From positions 1 through 23,393 of IMG/VR virus record IMGVR_UViG_3300009425_000101: 23,393 bases of DNA; one strand, 5' to 3'. The stretch is from a virus. The notes under the pieces were generated by a model. It saw only the letters and a program-made list of their open reading frames with translations. It was not told where the DNA came from and made no database searches. Below, piece by piece: positions 9,102 through 16,654 of this stretch (its first letter is position 1; every line of letters begins with the position of its first letter). The position numbers were made by a program, and so were the translations under genes.

Positions 9102-9459
9102 GGGTGTTGCCTGTAGTTACCACGGCTCTTGCTTTTTGTTCTGATAAATATTTATCGTATACAAGTTCAAGTTTTCGGATACAATTTAAATATATATTGA
9201 ACTCGTCCATATCTTTTAAGCCTTGAATTTGAAAATATATATAAATATCATTATATGTTATTCTACCACTATATGATATTGCAGGATATAATTCATAAAA
9301 AGCTTTTATTATAAAATCAATAAAACTTTTATCAACTAGTTCTAAAGTGTGTAAGTTAATTTCTGCTTGTACGCCTTTAGCTTTCAAATGGTTTTTTATT
9401 ATCGTATCTCTTTCTTTATACAATTTGCTTTCAAATTCAGTTGATACAAGCTCTATTAC
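9094..9459 (-). CDS. Tail assembly chaperone, -1 frameshift extension (gpT-like)
   Basis: This frame is entered by -1 slippage at 9459-9465 and adds 121 residues to the 135-residue chaperone, giving a fusion of about 256 residues. The extension starts VIELVSTEFESKLYKERD and ends at TAA 9094. The frame is open without interruption from the slip site. Read alone, the only candidate start near the beginning is TTG at 9423 (109 codons), with no good ribosome site, so independent translation is unlikely. In lambda the analogous gpG-T product, made by the same kind of slip, recruits tail tube subunits to the tape measure. The extension itself has little sequence conservation; the call rests on position and the slip site. 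Confidence 0.82.
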   Translation of the reverse strand, partial: VIELVSTEFESKLYKERDTIIKNHLKAKGVQAEINLHTLELVDKSFIDFIIKAFYELYPAISYSGRITYNDIYIYFQIQGLKDMDEFNIYLNCIRKLELVYDKYLSEQKARAVVTTGNTHA

Positions 9460-9863
9460 TTTTTTTCAAAATCCTCAGAAAAGTTATTTGTATTTTGACA
9501 AACAGCATACAATTCATGCACAAGGTCTGGCAATTTAGTAAGTAACTCTTTTGCTTTATGCTTTGTGAATGTTATTTGTTTGCTATTGTCATCAACTAAC
9601 CCAGACCATCCTATTAACAATGACTCTACCATTACATCCAAATTTATGTTTTTAGTAGCGTTAAATAATTGCTCTTGATTTGCATCATCATCAATAATAG
9701 CGGTAACCTGGTGTTTCATTGACGATCTAGCTAAACATAAAACAAATTCTTTATTTGCTCTACCAGCATATTTTAATGTAAAAGTTACCCCATGCACCAT
9801 GTATTTGAAAGTTTTATCTCCCGAATCTGAGTCCATGTAAAATTTTGATAAGTTTGTTTGCAT
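9456..9863 (-). CDS. Tail assembly chaperone, short form (gpG-like)
   Basis: This 135-residue protein is encoded between tail tube and tape measure, the fixed position of the tail assembly chaperone. It carries a small beta-rich start (YMVHGVTFTLKYAGRANKEF) and a helical C-terminus ending NNFSEDFEKK. The stop follows directly on the slippery heptamer, so most ribosomes should finish here and a minority continue into the -1 frame. A Shine-Dalgarno-like AGAGGT lies nine bases upstream of ATG 9863. In lambda the unshifted gpG coats the tape measure during tail assembly and is absent from virions. Confidence 0.82.
   Translation of the reverse strand: MQTNLSKFYMDSDSGDKTFKYMVHGVTFTLKYAGRANKEFVLCLARSSMKHQVTAIIDDDANQEQLFNATKNINLDVMVESLLIGWSGLVDDNSKQITFTKHKAKELLTKLPDLVHELYAVCQNTNNFSEDFEKK
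9459..9465 (-). promoter_or_regulatory. Programmed -1 ribosomal frameshift site A AAA AAG
   Basis: The minus strand reads GAA AAA AAG TAA in the chaperone frame, so the heptamer A AAA AAG is in the X XXY YYZ phase and is followed at once by the zero-frame stop. After slipping, the next codon is GTA and the frame is open for 121 codons. A AAA AAG is one of the strongest -1 slip sequences in bacteria (as in dnaX). I see only a weak GCTT...AAGC pairing downstream, so any stimulatory structure is uncertain. Confidence 0.88.
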
Positions 9864-9886
9864 TAGTAATTTACCTCTTACTGTAT

Positions 9887-9964
9887 TTATATTCCATTAA
9901 TAAAAGCGGCAGCAGTTGGAATAGAACTGTTTTCGGCGACGTTGTGCCTAGGCACTAATTCTTT
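9887..9964 (-). other. Protein-like open frame just after the tail tube stop (+1)
   Basis: The 99-base gap between tail tube and chaperone genes has higher G+C than other gaps. In the +1 frame relative to the tail tube it stays open for 25 codons past the tube stop, with a protein-like composition (KELVPRHNVAENSSIP, then TAAAFINGI), and ends at TAA 9887. It also carries a perfect 12-bp palindrome GTGCCTAGGCAC at 9944-9955. It may be a decayed or frameshifted C-terminal extension, a tiny GTG-started ORF, or non-coding; there is no obvious slip site. Confidence 0.25.
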
Positions 9965-11471
9965 AGTAAGTGCTAATCTTACTCCAAGCCAGTGTGTACA
10001 ATTTCACTGGGTCTTTTAAAGCTTGAAAACCATATGTGGCTGTCACATCTGCATTTACCCCAGAAACCTCTGGTGCACCGCTTGATATTTTAACTCTTGG
10101 CATATCAGCAATCATATAGCGCTTACCCAGCACATACCTGACATCTAAATTTGTGTCAACGTTCGAATTCAATAACGACAAAATGCTTGTATCTTGAAAG
10201 TAGGTATCGATAGAGCCCGTTACGTCAAATTGCCCAGAGCCTGTTCCGGCAAAAGCCAAACAGCCGATTGCGTTTTGCCCTCTAAGATTATTTTTAATTG
10301 ACATGTCCACTTTGGTAGCTAGATTGATCCCAGAACTGTCTGCAGAACACGATATGTCCGTACCGTTCAATCTTATAGAGTTTATATTAGTGACAGTATT
10401 AAACGGCGTTGTAGAAAAAGCATCCACATCTGTTGCACCCGCTTCTCTTGCAGCGCCCACAGAAGAACTTAGCCCCATAAATGAAAATGAACCAGTCACA
10501 ACCGCTTGTTTATCATTAGTAAGGTTTGTTTCATCTATTCCCATGCCTCTAAAATACTCGAAATCGACAGGACTATGGTCTAGGTAACTTCTTTCAATTG
10601 TAAAACTAAAATCAGACACGCCGTTATTTAAAAACCCATCATAAAATATAGCTATTTTTTTAGACCCGGCGTTTGCATCTGCTGTCCAACCTGTTGGGAC
10701 AACATTCAGAGTCAGTAAGTTGGTATCTATTGATAATATTCTAATGAAACCGTTATCTGCAGTTGTATCAAAACCATCAGTGGCACCATTTGTCACACTG
10801 CCTATTTTTACCCATTGGCCCACATTTAGCCCTAATGTTGTCATATCTGTAGTAGCACTAGCAAGAGTTGTTGGCCCAGCACCAGCAGATAGCACATCTT
10901 GGAATTCATAACCACAAGAGTATACTCTTGAAATGCTAGTAGTAGTTAAACTCTCAACGGCTTTACCATTTAATACCGTAAAGTTAACTGCTGGTAACGC
11001 TGTGCTTGTAACTTGAACTATAGCCCCACTAAAATCAGCTCCGACACCATCGACAAATAGGATAGTATTATCTAAAAATGGTGCGGCAACAATACTTGCA
11101 TCTAAATCAATACTACCGGTCGTGCCTGTTATTTTAGTTATGCTTGCAAATAATAAAGTGGTACCTGAATCATTTCGTACAATGTTGCGACTCCAACTAT
11201 TCGCCATAGTACCTTCTAGCAAATCGTCATATGAGTCTATTGAAAACTCAATATTTGCACCACCTTGAGACTCAGCGCCGGTCAGATATAAATCAGATAT
11301 TTGGCGATCTGCAATAATTTCTTTTGATGCCTCAGTTTTATACTCAAATTTTAAATCGGTAGAGCCTGTATATCTCATTTTAGCAAAAACAGGACTTGTA
11401 GGAGTTGTTCCTTTTGTCACTTCTTTTACAGTAGATAACCTAACCCTGTTCGTATCCGCATTAATTGCCAT
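9963..11471 (-). CDS. Major tail tube protein
   Basis: The N-terminus (RVRLSTVKEVTKGTTPTSP, then TEASKEIIADRQISDLYLTG) and SQGGANIEFSIDSYDDLLEG match the phage tail tube family whose members carry a bound 'SxEI.aDRQI.Dl..tG' pattern. The end, GFQALKDPVKLYTLAWSKI, also fits the family C-terminus (QAL.D...). At 502 residues it is longer than usual (about 300). Residues about 90-280 hold extra beta segments, including LNVGQWVKIGSVTNGATDG with NGFIRILSID, a fold often inserted in these proteins that may be exposed on the tube surface. A strong AGGAG precedes ATG 11471. The protein should polymerise into hexameric rings forming the tail tube. Confidence 0.9.
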   Translation of the reverse strand: MAINADTNRVRLSTVKEVTKGTTPTSPVFAKMRYTGSTDLKFEYKTEASKEIIADRQISDLYLTGAESQGGANIEFSIDSYDDLLEGTMANSWSRNIVRNDSGTTLLFASITKITGTTGSIDLDASIVAAPFLDNTILFVDGVGADFSGAIVQVTSTALPAVNFTVLNGKAVESLTTTSISRVYSCGYEFQDVLSAGAGPTTLASATTDMTTLGLNVGQWVKIGSVTNGATDGFDTTADNGFIRILSIDTNLLTLNVVPTGWTADANAGSKKIAIFYDGFLNNGVSDFSFTIERSYLDHSPVDFEYFRGMGIDETNLTNDKQAVVTGSFSFMGLSSSVGAAREAGATDVDAFSTTPFNTVTNINSIRLNGTDISCSADSSGINLATKVDMSIKNNLRGQNAIGCLAFAGTGSGQFDVTGSIDTYFQDTSILSLLNSNVDTNLDVRYVLGKRYMIADMPRVKISSGAPEVSGVNADVTATYGFQALKDPVKLYTLAWSKISTY

Positions 11472-11512
11472 TGTTACAACTCCTAATTGTTTTATAAAAT
11501 TATTATATACTA

Positions 11513-11953
11513 TTAACTTCTTATTGTATCATAATAGTAGTTTACACTTATATTCGTTTGGTAATATACACCATTTGTATCTTGAGTTATGCCACTAAAA
11601 TTTATTTCAGAATCACGCAATACAATATTGTCTGTAACATTGACTTCACTAAGTATCTCATTAACTCTTGTTATGTATAAATCGTTATTAAAAACAGAAT
11701 TATTAGATATTGAAAATATCTGAACAAATATGACCCCAGTGTTTCGAAAGTTGCAATTTCCGATGCTGTTTACAGTCGCTCTTGTTGGGCGTAATGATAT
11801 ACGTATAAAGTCGTTTGTATAATCTATATCTTCGCCAAGATTGTTCCTGTCTAAATTATCGTAAGTTATAGGCGTTAACGTGTTCCAATTAGTCGTGAAA
11901 TAAGCAAATATGCTGTCTCTGACCGATGAATCTGTAATACTAAAAGTCGCCAT
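11513..11953 (-). CDS. Tail terminator protein (DUF4128 / gpU-like)
   Basis: This 146-residue protein starts SVRDSIFAYFTTNWN, has DYTNDFIRISLRPT near residues 43-56, and a central GVIFVQIFSI strand followed by an alpha helix (NDLYITRVNEILSEV). This matches the DUF4128 tail terminator group: a mixed alpha-beta protein that caps the finished tail tube and joins it to the head. It lies immediately upstream of the tail tube gene, the normal position of a terminator. Its ATG overlaps the stop of the preceding gene by one base (TAATG), indicating coupled translation. Confidence 0.78.
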   Translation of the reverse strand: MATFSITDSSVRDSIFAYFTTNWNTLTPITYDNLDRNNLGEDIDYTNDFIRISLRPTRATVNSIGNCNFRNTGVIFVQIFSISNNSVFNNDLYITRVNEILSEVNVTDNIVLRDSEINFSGITQDTNGVYYQTNISVNYYYDTIRS

Positions 11954-12621
11954 TAGGCACCTACCAGCAATTTATATAACAAATTGTTACCACTTGGAGA
12001 AACTTCTTTAATGTCATAAATCTTATTTTTAAGAGATTGTTCGTAATTGGTACCATTTAATATGAAACCCGCAACACTTGCGTTAAATTTATTTGTGTAA
12101 GTGGTCTTACCCAGTATAGTAACTGCCCCTGATGTGTTCATTATTATACTATTTGAATCTTTGGAATTTTTGCTTATAAATATTATAGCCTTATCAGCAT
12201 TATTTTGATCAAGCGTAAGAGTTATATCGCCTGCTGTACTATCAATATTATAGACACCGCTAGTGCTTATTGTCGTATTGGTATTTATATTAGAAGGCGG
12301 CAAAGTCACAATAGACTGTAGCACTTGGTCAAATGTAAATATCAAATCATCTGGATTTACTGTCACTAGTTTATCGCCAGCTATTATAAATTCTCTATTT
12401 ACGTTTTTCATTCTAGCGTCATTTAAATTCAACAAGTTTTCATCTACTGTTTTGCTAACTGTTTTTAAAGTCACACCTGTAAAGTTTTTTATATTTCCTT
12501 CCCAGGGTTTTGATGCTGATATTAATGAATTTTCTTGTGATAATATCGCTACGTATTGACCGAATTGGTCTATGAGTGTGTTGGCAGTTTTTAAAATGCT
12601 TGTTTCAAAGACTGTTGCCAT
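11953..12621 (-). CDS. Head-closure-like connector with an inserted fibre-type beta domain
   Basis: The protein has 222 residues. Residues 1-100 (TLIDQFGQYVAILSQ, then NREFIIAGDKLVTVNPDDLIF) and the last 20 (KIYDIKEVSPSGNNLLYKLL) together resemble a head-closure / stopper protein of the SPP1 gp16 type, in which a small beta barrel ends with a 'y.I..v.psg....y.l' strand. Between them, about residues 110-195, is a separate beta-rich piece (SGVYNIDSTAGDITLTLDQ, AIIFISKNSKDSNSIIMN, GFILNGTNYEQ) of the kind seen in phage fibres. A similar pattern occurs in the partial gene at 1-542. The closure role is inferred from position between adaptor and tail terminator; the inserted domain could decorate the neck. 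Confidence 0.62.
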   Translation of the reverse strand: MATVFETSILKTANTLIDQFGQYVAILSQENSLISASKPWEGNIKNFTGVTLKTVSKTVDENLLNLNDARMKNVNREFIIAGDKLVTVNPDDLIFTFDQVLQSIVTLPPSNINTNTTISTSGVYNIDSTAGDITLTLDQNNADKAIIFISKNSKDSNSIIMNTSGAVTILGKTTYTNKFNASVAGFILNGTNYEQSLKNKIYDIKEVSPSGNNLLYKLLVGA

Positions 12622-13133
12622 TAGTAATATCCTTTAAAAGTATTACCACGCAAAAACTCCTTTAACCAAAAATCAGCTTTAGGAAAAGAGAACTTTATAA
12701 CTTGTCCTCTATCTGTATCGTACTCTAATGATTCTGATAATACATCGGCTTTTCTAGACTCCTTTTTCAATAAAGAAGTTACTGAAGGCACTTGGTTAAT
12801 AGTAAAGTCAGTCGTCAAAGATATTAACGCGTATTCGGCCTGTGCGTTTTTAATATTCGTTTCTACGTCTGATAGTTCGGTTCCTCTTTGACTATATACC
12901 CCTAATCTCGGAAATGTGGTATTTTGTGCGTCAGTTTTTTGGTAACCTTGAAAATTAAATGCAGTATCAATATATTGCCAAGCTTTTATCAGAGCTATTT
13001 CTTTGTTTTGGGTGCTCAGAGCTGTCCATGTAGATTCGCCTCTTAATGAAAAATAGTCATCTACAAATGTTGTATCAGCATAGCTATTAGCGTTTGTAAT
13101 TGTCCCAGCGTTATTCTGTACTATAATAGCCAT
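12621..13133 (-). CDS. Head-tail adaptor, DnaT-like family
   Basis: This 170-residue protein contains SYADTTFVDDYFSLRG (about residues 17-32), ALIKAWQYID (about 48-57), FPRLGV (about 74-79) and VPSVTSLLKKE, the order typical of the phage family annotated as DnaT-like ssDNA-binding protein. In phage structural modules this family sits directly after capsid genes and behaves as the head-tail adaptor that binds the portal ring. The DNA-binding name should not be taken literally here. Its stop overlaps the next start by one base. No unusual residue was seen. Confidence 0.78.
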   Translation of the reverse strand: MAIIVQNNAGTITNANSYADTTFVDDYFSLRGESTWTALSTQNKEIALIKAWQYIDTAFNFQGYQKTDAQNTTFPRLGVYSQRGTELSDVETNIKNAQAEYALISLTTDFTINQVPSVTSLLKKESRKADVLSESLEYDTDRGQVIKFSFPKADFWLKEFLRGNTFKGYY

Positions 13134-13143
13134 TACTTACCTC

Positions 13144-13827
13144 TTATACAGCTGTGGAGGCTGCTGCCAATGATGATCTGGTAATAGAATCTAATTCCAC
13201 GTCTATGTCACTTCCAGCATCTCCTACCATTGAAGTAGCAACTTGATAACCCTGCCCTGTTCCCAACGGTGTGGGCAAACTCGCAGAATCTGCGATAGTT
13301 TCAAATATAACAACAAATGATCCAGCGTCAGCTTCTTCAGATAAATAATGCTCATTTGATATTGAAAAACCAGATAAAGCGTTGTATAACCTTAACCTTA
13401 TCAGATTTTTTTTACCTGTTGCGTTTTTATTATAATTAAATATTAATCTCCATAAATGCACTTGCCCTAACATTTTATTTTCTAAAAATGTGCTATTAGC
13501 ATCATCCCATACACTAGTCTCGTCTGCCACAGTGTCCATCGGCGGAAAAGTTGTTGTTGGTGACACTGCTAAAGTTAATGGCGTAGCATAGTTAATTACT
13601 TGTTCCACAGACGATGCCCCAGTGTGGTTATGAGAAGGTTTAACTCCGTTGCCATCAATTACTTTAACTTGCCCTACCATTCTGTGAACCAAAATTATCA
13701 AGTCTTTAAGTTCCATCTTTTTAGACTTACCTGATGCACCTTCGGACACATCGCTTACGTCTTGAACAAAACCTAAATCTAACCTATCCAATGCGGTTAG
13801 TTGTTCACGTGTTGATATATTAGCCAT
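13144..13827 (-). CDS. Fibre-like structural protein in the head module
   Basis: The 227-residue protein begins with TREQLTALDRLDLGFVQDVSDVS, then GKSKKMELKDL, closely resembling the N-terminal attachment segment of many phage fibre proteins ('iseLpaatsldd.Dl..v.dvs...tkkit..dL'). This is followed by a His/Asn-rich turn (PSHNHTGAS). Residues about 120-200 look like a beta-sandwich (LWRLIFNYNKN, LIRLRLYNALSGF, SFVVIFETIA). It lies between the tail-collar-type protein and the head-tail adaptor, which suggests a head or neck fibre or decoration protein. The exact family was not recognised. An AAAGG-type ribosome site lies just upstream of ATG 13827. Confidence 0.55.
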   Translation of the reverse strand: MANISTREQLTALDRLDLGFVQDVSDVSEGASGKSKKMELKDLIILVHRMVGQVKVIDGNGVKPSHNHTGASSVEQVINYATPLTLAVSPTTTFPPMDTVADETSVWDDANSTFLENKMLGQVHLWRLIFNYNKNATGKKNLIRLRLYNALSGFSISNEHYLSEEADAGSFVVIFETIADSASLPTPLGTGQGYQVATSMVGDAGSDIDVELDSITRSSLAAASTAV

Positions 13828-13850
13828 TAGTTTTGCCTTTTATAATTAAA

Positions 13851-14804
13851 CTACACCGCAGCGATAACACATAAAAGTAATGCTATATTTTCAGGTCTGG
13901 TTTCTGAGTCAGTGGAAGTTATTGTTGGATTACCACTCATTGTATGTGAGTGTGCGCCGTCGGCAATGTCAGGCTTTTGCCGGTTGTCTTGCGAATCTCC
14001 CCATGCGAGGTTTTGATTATTTTGATCATCATGGTCAGGGTCTTGTGCAGTGTGTTGGTGAGTTCCCCCTGTATCTACAGCAAGAGTTCCTTTTGATGTG
14101 CTTAAACCATTTACCGAAGTTGCATCTGGTTGATTGACTCCCAATGCAGCAGCTGAACCACCTGTAGACCTGATAAACCTACCCGACCAATCTGGCAATA
14201 CAATATTTGCACCAGACACCCAAGAAGCCCATTTGGTTGCGAGTAGTGGATAAGTAGCAACCCCACCTACAATCGTTTGGCCATTCATTGCAAATGTGTT
14301 ATTGACAGGTTCTTCAGTAGCAGCATAAAGGAATGTTCCAACCATGAATGATAATGAAGGGTTGCTGGATTCTATATCATCTACCATAGCAACTGTAATA
14401 GCAGCATCAGGTGTAGCCGTATTAATAAGTAAAGCATCTCCCTGCGCTACTGCAATAGTTCCATCAGATAAAGTTAAAATGCCACCTGCTGCTGCAACAA
14501 ACATATCTCCCACTAAGTATGCGGAGTTAGCATCAGCGTAGGCGTTACCAGTAGTGTTTGTTGTCATATCGGCCGGTATTGGCATAACACCTCTGTAGGT
14601 CACACCCCCTGCAATTTGATTAGCAACATAAGCAACAACGGATTGTTGTGTCGGTATTCTCTCATCCGAATCGCTAACCATCAAATCCTCATTTACAACG
14701 GCAGTAGCATCTAATAACTTGCCAACAGTTTGCGCAACTATATCAGTACCTGTGGCAATATCTGATGAACTTAAGCCTTGCTGTTGTCCAGAAAATACAC
14801 TCAT
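13851..14804 (-). CDS. Fibre protein with tail-collar-type domain, encoded beside the capsid
   Basis: The protein has 317 residues. The N-terminal 70 carry DLMVSDSDERIPTQQSVVAYVANQI, a common fibre attachment segment, followed by YRGVMPIPADM. The middle has Ala/Gly/Thr-rich beta repeats (GDMFVAAAGGILTLSDG). From about residue 180 there is a tail-collar-type domain: VLPDWSGRFIRSTGG, GAHSHTMSG with clustered His, and the terminal SETRPENIALLLCVIA, which is the hallmark end of this family. Collar-domain proteins are usually tail-fibre or baseplate components. Here the gene lies among head genes between the coat protein and connector genes, so a head or neck fibre is likely. AGGAT precedes ATG 14804. 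Confidence 0.78.
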   Translation of the reverse strand: MSVFSGQQQGLSSSDIATGTDIVAQTVGKLLDATAVVNEDLMVSDSDERIPTQQSVVAYVANQIAGGVTYRGVMPIPADMTTNTTGNAYADANSAYLVGDMFVAAAGGILTLSDGTIAVAQGDALLINTATPDAAITVAMVDDIESSNPSLSFMVGTFLYAATEEPVNNTFAMNGQTIVGGVATYPLLATKWASWVSGANIVLPDWSGRFIRSTGGSAAALGVNQPDATSVNGLSTSKGTLAVDTGGTHQHTAQDPDHDDQNNQNLAWGDSQDNRQKPDIADGAHSHTMSGNPTITSTDSETRPENIALLLCVIAAV

Positions 14805-14815
14805 ATCATTTTATC

Positions 14816-15127
14816 CTAAGCAGTTATATTGCCGATTAGCAAACAAGTAGGGGATATGCTTTTAAACCAACTAGTAAACCCTGCTTCTTCTTTTAAAGTT
14901 AACATGTCATCAACTTTTGAATTTGAATTTGAATCTGCAACAAAACCTCTTATCCCCAGTAGAGTTGGGTTTGTAACAATATCATTTATATCCACGACTG
15001 TATCGACTACTTGCACTACTTCTATGATGCCCTGTTTGATCTGCAAACCATAAGTGTTGCTAGTGACTATATTTGTAGACTTAACCCAAAGACTATCATT
15101 AAATGATTCATTAAATGTTGCAGCCAT
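14816..15127 (-). CDS. Small structural protein of unknown function
   Basis: This 103-residue protein has no recognised family. It starts AATFNESFNDSLWVKS and has a Val/Ile-rich central stretch (GIIEVVQVVDTVVDINDIV) suggesting beta strands, then SKVDDMLTLKEEAGFTSWFKS. No signal peptide or clear membrane segment is seen, though the C-terminus is mildly hydrophobic (CLLIGNITA). An AAGGAA site lies eight bases before ATG 15127. Its position between coat-proximal ORF and the collar-domain fibre suggests a minor virion component, perhaps a fibre anchor or decoration protein; this is inference only. Confidence 0.6.
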   Translation of the reverse strand: MAATFNESFNDSLWVKSTNIVTSNTYGLQIKQGIIEVVQVVDTVVDINDIVTNPTLLGIRGFVADSNSNSKVDDMLTLKEEAGFTSWFKSISPTCLLIGNITA

Positions 15128-15151
15128 GGCAATTCCTTGAAATTTTAAAGT

Positions 15152-15301
15152 CTATATTTTATCTATAGACTTTTGTTTACTTTTTGATTCTAACTTCTTT
15201 TTAGCCTTTGGTTTATCCAATGACCACCCCGAGGCTAATAAACTAGCCTTTGTGGAATCATCAGATAAACAAATTTTGTCAGCTTTGTATAGTTTTTGCA
15301 T
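15152..15301 (-). CDS. 49-residue basic protein following the coat gene
   Basis: A short ORF with ATG at 15301 and TAG at 15152 begins MQKLYKADKICLSDDS, contains LLASGWSLDKP, and ends in a Lys-rich tail (KAKKKLESKSKQKS). An AAGGTGA ribosome site is at a good distance. Similar tiny proteins with an 'LxxxGW' segment and a Lys-rich tail often follow capsid or connector genes in phages, but their role is not established. It lies eight bases past the coat gene stop, within the operon, and both neighbouring intergenic spaces are short, supporting a real gene. Confidence 0.65.
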   Translation of the reverse strand: MQKLYKADKICLSDDSTKASLLASGWSLDKPKAKKKLESKSKQKSIDKI

Positions 15302-15309
15302 GAGTCACC

Positions 15310-16518
15310 TTATGACAATTTTTGTACAACTTTAACACCAAGTCTGCCATCTAGCATTTTATAACCTGGAATCGTGTTCATTGTCCAAAGTGTATTAAGA
15401 TTCCCGGAGTCGCCACGGATAGTATTTGTTACACCAAATCCGTCGTCACTAAAGCTTGTTGAATCAAAGTTTTCACCTTGAACGACCGGCGGAATAGAAG
15501 CGTACGCGATACAATCTCTTACACCAAAAAAGCCAACAGTCTTGTAGGTGATAGATACTCCACCTGCAACACCATAATTTGTGATTGCAGCGTCGTCAAC
15601 AATTGTTTCTCTAAGTGGCTCTTTAATTGTCACAACCCCAGCATTAGCTACTGCTGTAACATCTGCTGCAACAATAACATTACCGTAACCCGCGATAGTA
15701 AGTGTGTCCCCTGTGAGAAATGTTCCAACAGCCTGATCGCCTGTATCAAAAGCAATGGAAGTAGTGCCAGCTGGATAACCACCTACATTATTTACAACGG
15801 CTGTTCCCATTATTCCGGTCGTATGAATATCTTCTGGAAAATGCTGATCCATAAACACATCGAATGTTGCCAAACGGCCAACAATACCATTGCGTAATGC
15901 ATCTGAGTTTCCAGATTCATTTACTTTAGTTAAAAGATCAAGCATAGAACCATACAAGTCAGGGGTAACAATTCCAAATCTACCCGACATTGGCACTTTC
16001 TTTTTATTTAACACAGTGGAAATCGCATTAAAATCAGATAGTGTTGATGGCAATGCTAAAGACGCTGTGGTGGGATACGCCGATGGCACGTCATCAACTT
16101 TTGCTAAAATATTAGCATCCAACTTTTCAGCGAAACCAATGGCCACCGGTGAAACGATTCTAGACACTTGATTATCCATAAATGATCTGATTCTATCAGC
16201 CGACATAATTTCACCACCGTCAACTGATAGTGTTAAATCGTAAGGATCAATAGTTATTGTAGTCTCTAATTCTTTTTCAAGTATAAATGAGTCGACAGTT
16301 TCATCAATATCTTGAATATTTACATTAGCGCCCAATGTGCGTTCGGTAGGAGTTAGAACAGGTCTACGATTAACTTTTACGGTATTACCCGTTTTAGGAT
16401 TTTTACCAAAATTTTGTTCAATATCGTTATTAAATAAATTACCCGCTACAATTTGCCCTTTTAGAATATCTTGGGATTTTGCTGCTACTAATTGAGAAAC
16501 GGTAAATGCATTAGCCAT
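15310..16518 (-). CDS. Major capsid protein, P22 coat-like
   Basis: The 402-residue protein starts MANAFTVSQLVAAKSQDILKGQIVAGNLFNND and has GKNPKTGNTVKVNRRPVLTPTE, the pattern of the P22 gp5 coat family (HK97 fold), which lacks the cleaved delta domain. Residues about 225-330 (GTTSIAFDTGDQAVGTFLTG, DTLTIAGYGNVIVAADV, VTIKEPL) form a separate beta-rich insert at the position of the P22 I-domain. The end (YKMLDGRLGVKVVQKL) is also family-like. P22 coat has 430 residues, so this is slightly shorter. AGGA precedes ATG 16518 by eight bases. The 136-base space upstream could hold a promoter, but none is convincing. Confidence 0.92.
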   Translation of the reverse strand: MANAFTVSQLVAAKSQDILKGQIVAGNLFNNDIEQNFGKNPKTGNTVKVNRRPVLTPTERTLGANVNIQDIDETVDSFILEKELETTITIDPYDLTLSVDGGEIMSADRIRSFMDNQVSRIVSPVAIGFAEKLDANILAKVDDVPSAYPTTASLALPSTLSDFNAISTVLNKKKVPMSGRFGIVTPDLYGSMLDLLTKVNESGNSDALRNGIVGRLATFDVFMDQHFPEDIHTTGIMGTAVVNNVGGYPAGTTSIAFDTGDQAVGTFLTGDTLTIAGYGNVIVAADVTAVANAGVVTIKEPLRETIVDDAAITNYGVAGGVSITYKTVGFFGVRDCIAYASIPPVVQGENFDSTSFSDDGFGVTNTIRGDSGNLNTLWTMNTIPGYKMLDGRLGVKVVQKLS

Positions 16519-16654
16519 TTTTGTTGTCCTTATTGTCTGTTATTTATTAAAAGTAAATTTATAATAAATGTAGGCACAGCCCGTAAGTGTCACAAACACA
16601 ACATTTAAACTATTGTTTTTAATTATTACACAAATATGCCAATATGTAAATATT

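Noticed and set aside
12621-13133. DNA replication (DnaT) role for the adaptor gene
   Set aside because: The family name is historical; gene position and length fit a head-tail adaptor.
15478-15897. 139-codon plus-strand ORF
   Set aside because: It is antisense to the well-supported coat protein gene and has a repetitive, Cys/Asn-rich composition typical of shadow frames.
16519-16654. Possible promoter upstream of the coat gene (TTTACA, 16 bases, TAATAA on the minus strand)
   Set aside because: The -10 is poor and the region is AT-rich; chance cannot be excluded.
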